Of a stretch of 64,000 nucleotides of DNA, positions 10,865 through 21,781 are shown piece after piece. The stretch comes from Atkinsonella hypoxylon (lineage: Eukaryota > Ascomycota > Sordariomycetes > Hypocreales > Clavicipitaceae), in assembly GCA_000729835.1 (NCBI GenBank), contig JFHB01000004.1, forward strand, positions 248,001 to 312,000, written 5' to 3'. Every line of letters starts with the position of its first letter. The first letter of the stretch is position 1. The translations under genes were made by a program, and so were the position numbers. Under the pieces are notes generated by a model that saw only the letters and a program-made list of their open reading frames with translations, ran no database searches and was not told the origin of the DNA.

Positions 10865-13755
10865 AAGGAGCGTCAGCGTTTAATTCCTGCTATGATGATA
10901 ACGGAGAAAACACATAATAAAAGAACTGTGTGGAATATCCTAGGGTATTCCATAGGGTACGGCACTCGACGCTCGAACATGATGGACCATGTGTATGGAG
11001 CGATTGCGAACTCACCAGCAGGCCGAACGCATGGAATTGCGAAAGGTCAGGCTCACGAGACCAGGAGTAAGACCAGTCCATCTATGCGGCACAATTAGCT
11101 ACGCATTTGATGTATAACGGAGCTTTCCAAAAATGGTCATATGCCCCAAAATCTGATCCTGCGCGGCAATGGTAGCAGTTACCTGGTAATTGGTAGAAAT
11201 GGAACCAGGTAGCATGGTTTGAGAGTTGTCTACCTACTAATGTACCTAGGGTAGCCAAACGTTAGGATTAGGTGGGTCACCGTATAACCTTCGTCCGAGT
11301 TCCAGTCAGCATATTTCGAAATGCAATATCCTAAACCGCTGCTCGCTCGTGGAAATGACGCGGAGAGCCATCTTATCCCGGCAGTAAACGTAGTGGATGA
11401 GAGATTAGACCAAGAAGGCGAATGCATTGCATTGCATTGACTTTAAAGTATACCCCCGCTCCGCTTTCTACGTATGTGCGGGCAAGGGAAAATCAATCAA
11501 CGGTGCCTGGGTACCTAGGTAGGTACCTACCTAGTATCTCCAGGAATCGGGTTGGCGCGCGATACAGGACAGGTCCTACCCTAGGTACCTAAGTACCAAA
11601 ACGTAATCTGTATTCTAACACTCGCGTTCTGCAGCGGCGTGCTAGGCTAAATGCGTACGATAGGTACCAAGGCAGGTCAATTACCCAGGTATGTTGGCAG
11701 ATTTTGGAGATAGTGAACCCCTATTGCACTGCGCTCTTTGCGCGCGCGTAAGCAGACTGGAGGTGAGAGAGTGTTTCAACATCCACCAATTAATGATGTT
11801 CAAAACGAACATTGAAATGGCCTTCAGCGGATAAAATCTTCAGATTGGATGTTTAGCACGCGCCTTGCCGTTACGCTACATCGTGTCGAATAGTCGGCCA
11901 TGCAGGTCTCGACCAGTGTCTCACGATGTTTGTATTAGTCTGGTTTCGGGCCATATTTGGAAAACCTCGTTCTCCCAATAGAGCAGCATAGAGAAAAGTG
12001 ATCACGAAACTGCAGAGACCGATCGTGCGATACGGGAAGGAGTAGCTCGCACGAAAGTCACAGGTCGGCCAATCAGCCGGCAGCAGCCTCCCCCAATTCA
12101 GGAGAAGAAGGTAGTAGTTAATGTATTAAGTGCTCCGTAATATGTGGTGACACTACAAACTTGGAGGTTACTATATGTGTCATCGTGGGAAGCATTATTA
12201 TGTATGGGGTGCTTCGACATGTAGGCGGCTACAGTAACTTTGTGGAGGACAATTTGGCCTAAAGCAATCGGCATTAATTTTGTAGTGACTAGCTAGCCAC
12301 TGGAGCTCTTAGCATGCACCATCATACATTGAGCAAAGAATCAATTGATCTCGTTTCTACTACACTCAACAATGCTCCACCGACATGACATCTCTTTGAC
12401 CTCCGAGAACTTGGCGGGTCTCTTGTTTGGGCCGACTGTTAGATTTCCACAACCAAATTCCAGTCTGACTGCTCGGCTATATTGGGGAGCCTGGCCAGAC
12501 CTTGGCATCGTCTATAGTCACAAACAGGATTTCTGACTGTTATTAGACCCCCAGGTCGGTGCCCTAGTACTTACCCAGTCGCCATTATGTAGACTTACGG
12601 AAAATACAATCTGGTACTATTCATTATCCTCTACACTGACCGCGCGTTAAGTGTAATCTCCCCATGCGAATTTCTCCTGACGCGTGCAGGGCTCGTGCAG
12701 GACGTCATTAAACTGCATCCACACCTAATGCATGCTAGTCTCCATCGAATGGCCCAACCTAGACTGCAGCCCCGCCTGGATTCAACTCCGCGTCCTGGCG
12801 GTCAACGTGCCTAGGACGGCCTAGCATTCGGATTTAGGTCAGCGCCGGATAGTCAGTCATACTAGCTATGGAGCACATAAGCGCGACATGTAGTTAGCAC
12901 CGTTCGTGCGTGCATCGTGGGTCATCTCAACGAGGACACGTATGTACTGTACTGCAGGTACGAAGGCAAGTACTACGGGGAACAGAAGCTGGTCGGGTAC
13001 CCTTCGACAGTGCCACCTTTCTTTGGTAGATAGTTATGCTGTTATGCTGCTGCGGATCAACTTGGTTCGGACGCCCGGCATTTGGCGGTGGGCTGTGGAC
13101 AATTATACGGCGCGCTGGATATAGATCTTTCACTTCGTACCTTAATTTTGGAGGCTGCTGGATTTCTTCCACCTCCGCAATTGAAAGTCGACTGCTCTGT
13201 AACTATCCCTTTCCATTTTCCAGTCCTTGCTTTCACAGTATTACTTCTTACCCTCTTTTGAACGAATTGCTAATTGATATAATTATTTTTCCTTTTGTGC
13301 TGCCGAATTCTATCAACCTTTTTTTTTTGGTACAATTCTTGATCTCACTTCATCGCTCGTCATCATCTTGGATTTCATCACTTCGGCGCGACTGAGACAA
13401 AACCAGCTTTTAATTATAAATCATAACTCGCAAATTTCTGAGTCGGACCCCAAAGTAGCACCTTGCCGACTCGCTAACGCTCAAGTCTTGCGTGTTACGA
13501 CTTGTCGTCTGTCTATTTGACAGTGAAAGCAAGACGAGAATTGCAACCCACTGAACCAGAGAAAAGTGCATTTTCTCAACGTCAAAACCAGATCCAGACC
13601 TGTCACAGGGAGGCGATTTGATCTTGTTGTCGCCCCAAGTCTAAATTGGATATCTATCATCATTGGCTTCATACTCCATTGAGAATCCAGTGTCAGTCTT
13701 GCCTCCGGAGTTATGTTGCTCATCGTTCGTGACGGCAACGCCAACCCTATCTAGC
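10865..13755. other. Long intergenic region with TACCTAGG-type repeats
   Basis: This 2.9-kb gap has no ORF that resembles a gene. A cluster of GGTACCTAGG/TACCTACC words lies at about 11510-11598. The right half, from about 13200, is pyrimidine rich (T runs near 13320) and probably contains the promoter and long 5' UTR of the Ser-rich gene. Small frames here look random. Confidence 0.5.
11510..11598. repeat. Cluster of TACCTAGGTACC palindromic words
   Basis: GTACCTAGGTAGGTACCTAC at 11511-11530 is followed by CTAGGTACCTAAGTACC at 11581-11597. The same words recur near 35908-35936, 43211-43240 and 52526-52700. The words are self-complementary and are found only between genes. Confidence 0.7.
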
Positions 13756-16400
13756 ATGGCTGCGCCTGGGGCTTCATCAAAGCTAAAGAAGGCCCTCAAT
13801 CATTCTTTGGGCGCAGACAAATTGCAAATCCGCATCGTCCCATACAGCCCCCCCAGACTTGGCTCTGATGGCTCCGTATCCTCTCACATTGTCTCCCACG
13901 CGGCATGCTCACCATCAGCTTCATTCTCAGGCCAAGGTCGAGGATACGATGGTGGTTATGATGTGCCTTCCAGCCCGAATTTACGAACTGAGCCCAGTCA
14001 ACAGTCTCCTTCGAGTGCGGATGAGAAAATCGGGAACAAGTCGCGTCCCAATGCTGCGGTAGATGATGCGAGCCCTTATCTGGGTTCTCTGTATGAGCTC
14101 ACTTCATCTGCTCCGGTCTCTCCCTCACCTTCGTATTGTCGCGGCAAAAGAGTAATTACTGTTAATTCCGATAAGACGTTTAGTCTCGCGCCCCAGGCCT
14201 ACCCATCTTCTGCTACAGTATCGCTCCGGTCACCACGTCGCTCGTCCACCGCTCCGGGTTCATCGGTGGACCGGACGATCTCTGGTTCTTCTGCTGCAGG
14301 GCAGCCGAGTTCTTCACTGACAACTCGTCAGGAGCTTACTTCTCCTTCTCCTGAGGATAGCTCGCCCTTGCCGTATAGCAGAAGCCAACTTGACGCGTCT
14401 TCGTCACCATGGAACTATGAGCTTGTTGGAGGGTTGCGTAAGGTCCCGGACAGCACCTTGGGAAAGAAAGTTCAGGCACTAGAAAATCCTGCCTTCTCAG
14501 CTGACTCGTCCCTTGGACCTACCATTACGACTTCTATCCTATCAAAAAGTGGCACTGGCCAAGCACATAATCTCTGGTCGAAACACTCTTTTCATTCATA
14601 TCCATCAATTTCAAGTCTGTCTGAGAGATCCAATTACAAAACGTTCCCGTATGAGTCCCCATGCCCCCGTCAGACTCATGATTTCAATGCTTTTGATGAA
14701 GCAGACGCGGATCGAATGTCAGACTCATCAACACAGCCTAATCTCGAGGTCCTTGGTGAATCCGCATCCGAGCAATTCTCGGATACCCAGTCCAGGCCTA
14801 GAACCAGTGACAGCAACTGCAACTACGTGCTTCATCAAGCTTGGGCGTCATCTCCGCCTGCTAATTCAGTTCCCAGTACTCCACTGAAAACAGCATACTC
14901 ACGAGAAAGCCTCCTAGTTGCGCCTTTGCGACCTGCAAAGCGATGCCTTACCGATCAGGGCGTCTTATCAAGACCAGGATCGCAAAATTCTAACAGAACC
15001 GGATTACTGACCTCCATCTCCAGCGTTGTCATCGAAGAGGCAGCTCGGTCGCTGTTATCCGGCACATCAAAAGTTTCGATTCCATCTGGGATTGTTCAGC
15101 AGCCTTCAAGCCGCCGTCATAGTTTCTCAGCCGACAACACCCGTCGCTATGCGAAACGATCGCATCATCAATGGAGTAAGGCGCTATCTACAGTGGTATC
15201 TGAAAGTGAGAGGGGTAGCAAAGAGCCATCTTTACGCTTATCTCAGTCCACAATAGGGGATTTTAATCGCGAGCATGCTTGGCAACACACCCAGGGTCTG
15301 TCCCCTGATGTCGAGGGTCAAGACTCAGGATCATGGACGGATCGCCCACAGCCAGCTTACTTTAAAAATTGGTCGAGAGAAGCAAACAGCAGCAGTTTAC
15401 GACTAATTGGGGACCAAGACGAGTACGGGGACGGTTTGACTGAGTTGGGCATTGCCCATCGATATCCATCCAGGACAAAAACTCATAGCTCTTTGTCTAA
15501 CTTTCCTTCGAACCGAAATCTTCGTTCGGCGGGTAGCTCACGTTGTAACAGCCTTGGTCGTTCCTATATCCCTGCCTGGGCGAGGTAATAAACACCCTTC
15601 CATTAGAAGACAACCCGGTTTGTTCCTGTAACTGATTATTCTAGATAGGCTGTACTACGGCAGCGGCGAGCGCCGTCCACTCTCGATTCATCAATCATCT
15701 GAGTCTTTGCACTCGGACTTTACTGGAAGCCTACAACATAGCCCATGGATGAGTCGCTCCGCAAGCCTAGAAACTCTCAGTCGAGTGACGCAGGTCTATC
15801 ACCCAACACAGTCTATCCCCGATGCCCCGAGGTCCACAACCAGACCCAAGACACCTTCAGATGGCGACGCCCCTATACCATACCGTCAACTTTCTATGAT
15901 ACGACGAATCAGGAAACAAACGTCTAGTATTTGGTCTCCCCACCTTCGTCCAGACAAGAGACCTCAAATCTATACTTTATGGAGGCCACCCTCTGTTGTG
16001 TTAGCTCCGGGTGAGGACAAGTTCTTCAGGGACAGGATTCAGACTGTCCTTTTTGTTCTTGGCTTCGTGTTTCCTTTTGGTACGTTTCAACTTTGCCTCG
16101 GGCAGAACTCCGCCGTCTTCAGAATAGTATGCTGACCGGTCATCAGCCTGGATAGCAGCGTCGTTCCTTCCACTCCCCCAACGCACTGGGACCGAATTGA
16201 AGGAGAAGAACCACAGCACTAGTCACCTCGATCCAGAGCAGGGTTCCGGTACACGGGCCAAAGTAAGTGGCGCCGCAAATTGTCATGATCGCGCAAAATG
16301 GTGGAGAAATCTGAATCGATACATGTCGATCATTGGCCTATTTGTCATTGCCGCAACGCTGGCTCTCACTATCACCGGCGCGCAACAGTGGAAGTCGTGA
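13756..16400 (+). CDS. Serine-rich, mostly disordered protein with C-terminal membrane segments
   Basis: Three exons, 13756-15584, 15649-16079 and 16147-16400, give 837 residues. I start at the ATG at 13756 (MAAPGASSKLKKALNHS) because the frame upstream has no ATG. The first 600 residues are Ser/Pro-rich and look disordered, with many SP and basic-S sites suited to phosphorylation. Exon 2 holds GEDKFFRDRIQTVLFVLGFVFPF, split here by an intron, and exon 3 completes it as AWIAASFLPLPQ, forming a hydrophobic segment. A second one, YMSIIGLFVIAATLALTITG, lies at the very end. Introns (64 and 67 nt) have branch points CTGAT and CTGAC. The architecture matches fungal proteins annotated only as serine-rich; the function is unknown. 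Confidence 0.8.
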
Positions 16401-17073
16401 TGACCATAGTGAGCTCGCGTGAGCTCCTGAATCATTGCGTCACCTCATCTATAGCGCGCTTTGCAGTTAGGCCCTCTGTGTTGCTCTGCTTGCTAAACTT
16501 CTCATCAAACTCTTCGACAAGTCGCGGTTTGCCATGTGTCAAACCGAGCGTGTGCCGTTCATTTGCAGTTATAATTGCTTAATTTCGATTATTTCAGACA
16601 TCTTCATTATCTCTGGAACAGTTGGCGCTCTGCCACGATCTTTTCGAATTTTCCCCTTTTTGCGGGCTTAAAATCTGGATCCTTCTAAACCTTTTATGAC
16701 GCAGGGCTGCTTGCCTTGCTTGACACGCCATCCACGACGTTTTTAATCAAATTTTCATCTTGTTGTATCCCTCTTCCCAAGCTTGTTTTCATATTCTCAG
16801 CATTTTTATTTATTTACTTCTAACAGCATATGACCAAACGCGGCCCCTGGACACGATATATATCTTCAACGACAGACAATGAAAAGTGTATAAATAGAAT
16901 GACCGACATCTCATGGAGATTACGATAGATGCGCTACGTACTCATGCTAAGCTAATTGCTTTTTGTACATATCTCTATTCTGATGCGAATCGACATTTGA
17001 TACAGGCACCAGCTGCACATAGCAACAAACTACACGTGCATTTGTCCTTTATTTGTCCTTTATAACTGACAGA
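16401..17073. other. Convergent spacer
   Basis: About 670 nt separate the converging ends of the Ser-rich gene and ALE1. It is AT-rich with T runs and a repeated TTTGTCCTTTA near 17041-17062. It presumably contains both 3' UTRs. No gene is seen. Confidence 0.5.
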
Positions 17074-18970
17074 CTATAATGATTTCTTATCCTGCTGTGA
17101 CCCAATCTCTGCTCTAAGTTCTTCCATCGCTTCTGTTATGTCGCGTTCCAGATCCTTTGAGATGCCCAGTATGGGCTCCTTACCAGTTAGACTATCAGTG
17201 CTAGTCGATCGCACCAGTTTGGCGTTAGCACGCTTTTCAAGTTCAGCTTTCAGTAAAAGCTTTCCTGGGGACGCAAAGAAGATGAGGCACAACACGGTCC
17301 AGACGGCTCCATAGAAGTACACCCGCAACCATGCTTGCATAGACCCAGAAAACGAGAGTACCAGGAATGGCGTCGTAGCAAATGAAAAGGTGAGCTGGGT
17401 GACCAAGAAACTGATGATATCGTAGTACTTCTTTCGCGGGGATGGTTGGCCCGTCTCTAAGTCCAGGAAAAAAGGCCGGACGTGGCGGCGCAAATCTATC
17501 AAATTTAGTTCTGAAGCATGGGATGATTTCCAGTGATAAGGCACTCTCGTGCTTCGAACCGGGACTTACTTTTCGCAGCTGTCTGAATAAGACTAGCTAG
17601 GACAAATGTCAAATAGTAGCCGGGATAAAATCCATGCCAGAACGCACTTGTGCCGAAGGTCATTAGGCTGGCTCGAAATCCAGGTTTCTTTCCTCGAGGC
17701 GTCACTCGAAGATAAACGTAGTTTCTTAACCAGTTGTTTGTGTTCATATTCCAGCCCGCAAGATAGCCTCGTGGATTCTGAGCAGTCTCAACCGCCCAGG
17801 GATCGACATTTTGCAGGCGGTTCCAAAAGACTTTGCCCGTTATAGGATCAACACCATTGTAGCCCAACCCGGTTAATATGCACGATCCTTCAGTTAGAGT
17901 CCAGACACCATAGTACTTGAGTCTTGCTACGAAATTGACCATGTACATAATCCAGATGCGACGCCAGAGCGCATGCCGCACGAACGACTCTTGTAGTAGT
18001 TGCTCGTGTCCATATCTTGCTGAAAAAAGGATGAACAGTGTGATCCAGATCAAGCCACGTATTGCTTTAAGTGTTGCAGGAGTGCCGCTCCGGGGTATCT
18101 TTCTTCTTCTTCTCGAGGGGGGTTTCTTAGAGGGATCGATGTTCGACGGAAGGTCGAACATAGTTGTATCAATCCAGCGACGGTATTCTGCGTAGTCGAA
18201 AGCGGGCCCGGCAAGGAGCGATGGGAAAAACAGAATGTAACCAGCGTAGTCGAGCAGGCTTGGGAGCTTGCGGATCGCCCGGTCCTTCTGGAAATCCGAT
18301 AGCAGTTCATCCGACAACTGGCCGTCAGCAACATTCCAGCAGAAGGCGCTGAGCTTCATCACCATGACCATCTGGGCGCCCGTGATATCGACAGTAGAGG
18401 GATTGTTGGCAACCTGGCGCCTGATATGGCTGAGGGACATGTGACCCATGACAAAAAGGAAGCCAATCCATGGCATATACGGACTTGTTTGCATAAACTT
18501 TGCAATTAAATATATGCCGCCGGCACTGATAGTTATAGTGGCGAGACCATCCCAAAGATTGAATAGCCCAATAAGATAGAATAACGAGGTCCTGGTAATC
18601 AATGAGCCTAGGAATAGGATGCTGTTCGAATGATGGTGATAAAAAATGAGGGCGAGAAGGAGCAGATCGACAACGTACCCGACAATGAAGATATTCTTGC
18701 GTTCCGGTTTTGCATCAGGTATACGTTTCAATAAACCTGCCAAGGGGTAAGACAAGAGAAACGAGAAGATAAGCTTCACTGGGCAATCTGTCAGATTTGG
18801 TGTCTCCATTGAAGTGCAAGAGAGGAAAGCGTAGCTAACATTCGTCAGGGGAGGCCCCAACGGTTGTCGAAAGTGCCTCGAAGGCTAGCAAGAGTATGCA
18901 TGTTAGTATCGATATATGCAGCTGGCCGACTGGACAAGGATTACTCACGCCGATGTACGAGACGAGCCAT
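17074..18970 (-). CDS. ALE1: Lysophospholipid acyltransferase, MBOAT family (Ale1/Lpt1-like)
   Basis: This ER membrane enzyme re-acylates lysophosphatidylcholine, -ethanolamine and other lysophospholipids in the Lands cycle. Five exons, 18970-18949, 18884-18840, 18778-18679, 18591-17570 and 17495-17074, give 536 residues. The MBOAT active site is clear: NTNNWLRNYVYLR followed by GTSAFWHGFYPGYY with the invariant His. The N-terminus is rebuilt by three introns into MARLVHRPFEALSTTVGASP followed by DELKLIFSFLLSYPLAG. Intron 3 (18678-18592, 87 nt) is a multiple of three and stop-free; removing it joins KNIFIVG to TSLFYLIGLF as in relatives. The C-terminal tail is charged and cytosolic (ending QQDKKSL). 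A long CT microsatellite lies about 175 nt upstream of the start. Confidence 0.93.
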
Positions 18971-19139
18971 CTTGCTCGTCGACACTGCTGTGTTGAACGG
19001 GAAGCTGCAAGGTTGTTAACAGGTCACATGCATAGCTAAGAATCTTTTAGAACAGATATGTTATGGACGGTAATGACAATTCTGGGGGGAAGACTGGCCA
19101 ATAGATTCTGTTGTTGACAAACGGGCTTAAGCTCCGCTT

Positions 19140-19189
<50 letters not shown>

Positions 19190-19599
19190 CTATATAGATA
19201 CCTTACCTATATAATGTTGGCGACGGCAGAGGTAGTGACGTCGAGAAGGTGGCGCGAGAACTCGTCATAATAGCTGGCCAAGGTACGTGTACATGTGAAA
19301 TGGTCTAATTTGTTGATTGCATGGGTGGATACAGTTAAGTTAGAGGCTGGGTCAAAGTACTATTAACAAATGGATGTCAATCATGTCCGCCCCCCCCTGC
19401 CTGTGCACAAATGAATGCTTGCCACAAACTAAGCACAGGTCATGTAGCAATGAATAATTGTATTAATTCACAAATATTCTAACAATGTTACTGCTGCGTA
19501 GTATGATATTGTACAAGTGTAAATATAAGCGAAGCGCCAACTTTTGGTCCCTGAACTCAAAGTCGGCAACGCCAACTGTCTCTTGAAAAGATAGATATC
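18971..19599. promoter_or_regulatory. ALE1 upstream region / VRG4 3' flank
   Basis: This 630-nt spacer holds the ALE1 promoter with its CT microsatellite and the 3' UTR of VRG4. An 8-C run near 19390 is the only other oddity. No gene is seen. Confidence 0.4.
19144..19186. repeat. (CT)n dinucleotide microsatellite
   Basis: An uninterrupted run of about 21 TC units lies 175-215 nt upstream of the ALE1 start codon, read as (GA)n on the ALE1 strand. In fungi and animals GA/CT tracts in promoters can bind GAGA-type factors or exclude nucleosomes; whether it does so here is not known. Confidence 0.95.
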
Positions 19600-20977
19600 T
19601 TAAGAATTTGCGGCGTCTCTATTGCTCTGCGAGCTAGCGCTCATAGCCGGTCTAGTTGTTGGCAGGGAATCTTTTGAGCTGTTCGATTGTTGCACTCGGG
19701 CCCAGGCGTAAACAATTCCACTAACAAATCCAATGAAGATGGCGGACACGCTGCCAAAAGTAACTGGCGCCGAGAAGAAGACCAATCCGCTAATCGCAAT
19801 GGGCAATTTGTTCAAGGCACCCACCATAGAGTAGGTGGTTGATGAGGTTACCCTAATGCACCATGCCGAACAGTACGAAATGAAGATTGCAGCTAGGCCG
19901 GAATAGATCATGCCGATAATTATCCGGTTCCGGGATGCTGCTGGGAAGTTCTTGGCGAAGTTGACCCCAGACCAATCCTCCGCCAACAGCGAGCACACAA
20001 ATAAGACAGGAATGGTCAGTAGGTTGTTGTAATACATTGCTGTCATGCCGGTCAGCTTCGTCCTGACAAGTGTGTCGTGCCTGGCGAGAGTCACTTACTG
20101 TCCCAATCTTTAAAATTCATCTTCTTGATGACCTTGCGCATGCCTAGAACAAAGGAGGCAGTGCAGAAGACATTCAATCCCATCCAAGCATATCCGGCGT
20201 TCAACGTCGATATAGCCGCGGAAGAGTCTTCGTGTCCAAAGTCGCCAGCAATTGCGCTCTGGATATCCGCCCACGCTGCTACAATGGAGCTTAACACCAT
20301 GAGCCCGAAAGACAGCAGGGCAATAGGAGTGACACTGCCACCAAACCACAGGACCTCGCCATAAGCAATGACGATAATGGTCAGGTTCTTGAAGATTGTA
20401 TATACTGGCACTGACAGGAATTGTAGGGCTTTCGTGCTCGTGTAGATCATACCGACGAGGAGCAGGGAAATTGGGAACCCTAGGAACTTGTTAGCCGCCA
20501 TGCCCTGCATGCTCCACAAACAAAACAATTGCCACATGTACATTTACGAGCTTTGTCGGAATCGAACGGGGCGAGATTGCGAATGAGACCTAAAGATTTG
20601 CAAGCAGAGATCGCAACGATACATACAACAGCCTGTTCAGTGAGTGTCAGTATGTATTGAGCCCTTCACGGCTTATCAGATATCCTCTGAATGCATGACG
20701 AGATCAAGTTTCGTTTGAAACATACCTGAATAGCAAGATAGAAGAAATTAAGGTTCCAGAATGTTCCTGACACCACATACTTGTTTACGACAGTCATACT
20801 GATGGAAGACAAGCAGTATGCTAACACAGACAGCGGAGGATTGTTTTCTAACTTCGCCAAAGACTGGCTGATATCAGTTGGTACTCGAGTACGCCGCGCC
20901 TTGGCCATGAGTTCTTCGCGGCCATGTTCATCGTCAGGCATCTGAACAATGTAGTCTTCGTTCTTCTTGTCGGCCAT
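19600..20977 (-). CDS. VRG4: GDP-mannose transporter, Golgi
   Basis: Vrg4/GmtA imports GDP-mannose into the Golgi lumen for mannan and glycoprotein synthesis, and is usually essential in fungi. Exons 20977-20726, 20632-20542, 20479-20099 and 20039-19600 give 387 residues. The start is the ATG at 20977 (MADKKNEDYIVQMPDDEHG). The substrate-binding motif GALNK is present (MVGALNKLPIAISGLVFF), along with NKYVVSG and FLSVPVYTIFKNLT, which are diagnostic of this branch of the nucleotide-sugar transporters. Small exon 2 encodes AVVCIVAISACKSLGLIRN and splices as K-W into FPISLLLVGM. Introns of 93, 62 and 59 nt all have good branch points. About ten hydrophobic segments are expected. Confidence 0.95.
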
Positions 20978-21192
20978 GGTAGTCGCGAAACAAACCACAT
21001 TCAGGAGTTCACTCGGAATGGAGAATCTGATGATGGCTGATCATTAAAACGATTCTGTTGGCGAGTTGTAGTGCAAGAAAGGACTACGCGTCTTGCTTGA
21101 ATGGGTCAGGGGTAGTATGACTACTTCTTGATTGGTTAAAAGCTACAGAGCTTATCGACTTTTTTTTTTACTCTGGTATTAAAAAAATTGGT

Positions 21193-21234
21193 ATCGTAAT
21201 CCTCTGGTTGGCGAAAAATCTTATAGACCATTGA
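21193..21234 (+). repeat. 42-nt copy of a LYS12 internal coding segment
   Basis: Positions 21193-21234 match 41743-41784, inside LYS12, at 41 of 42 bases in the same orientation on the plus strand; the single difference is T versus G at 21219. In LYS12 the complementary strand of this segment encodes SMVYKLFRQPEDYD. Similarity stops abruptly on both sides. The match is far too long to be chance in 64 kb. Confidence 0.92.
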
Positions 21235-21452
21235 TTTGGGTTTTAATTGTCACTAATTTTGTAAAAAATAATCGTATTTTTCCATGGCCAGGTAGTGCTG
21301 GCAGCATACTAGTTATTTTTTTTTTGGCATCTTCGGGAGGGGGCTTAGCGCTACAGTCACCTAATCAAATAGCGAGCGAGAGGGGCTGCAGTGGCGAAAA
21401 AAAAAAAGCCCAACCTTAACCAAAAATAAAAACCTAAGTATAATAAAAGTTA

Positions 21453-21579
21453 TATATTCATTTGTAGGATTCTTAAGTGCGGCTTTAGATTTATAATCTA
21501 ACATAAGAATAATAGGAGGGTATATTCATTTGTAGGATTCTTAAGTGCGGCTTTAAAAGTTATAATCTAACATAAGAAT
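21453..21579. repeat. Two tandem AT-rich direct repeats (58/59 bp, 68-bp period)
   Basis: Copy A (21453-21510) and copy B (21521-21579) both run from TATATTCATTTGTAGG to CTAACATAAGAAT and differ by only a few bases around the middle. A third partial unit, GCGGCTTTAGA, follows at 21580. They lie about 200 nt upstream of the AVT-like start codon. Confidence 0.9.
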
Positions 21580-21781
21580 GCGGCTTTAGATACTTGGCGG
21601 GATTATTTCCGCAAAGCCAAAAAAAAAATTGCAGGTCTCACGACCGGAGTACCAACGATGGTAGCATCTGCCAGCGTGCGTATTCAATATCCCGTGACCT
21701 CACCGTGAGCTCTGCGATAGTGTAAATCACCAGGGGTGTGCTGAGTTGTACTTCTACATAAAAGCACCTGTCCCACACATC

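Larger units (their letters stand above)
20978..21781. promoter_or_regulatory. AT-rich divergent region VRG4/AVT with foreign fragments
   Basis: VRG4 and the AVT-like transporter diverge from this 800-nt region. Beyond promoters it holds long A and T runs, a 42-nt copy of a LYS12 coding segment (21193-21234) and a pair of 58-59 bp direct repeats. Its base composition is much more AT-rich than the flanking genes, as expected for an old insertion site or transposon remnant. Confidence 0.6.
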
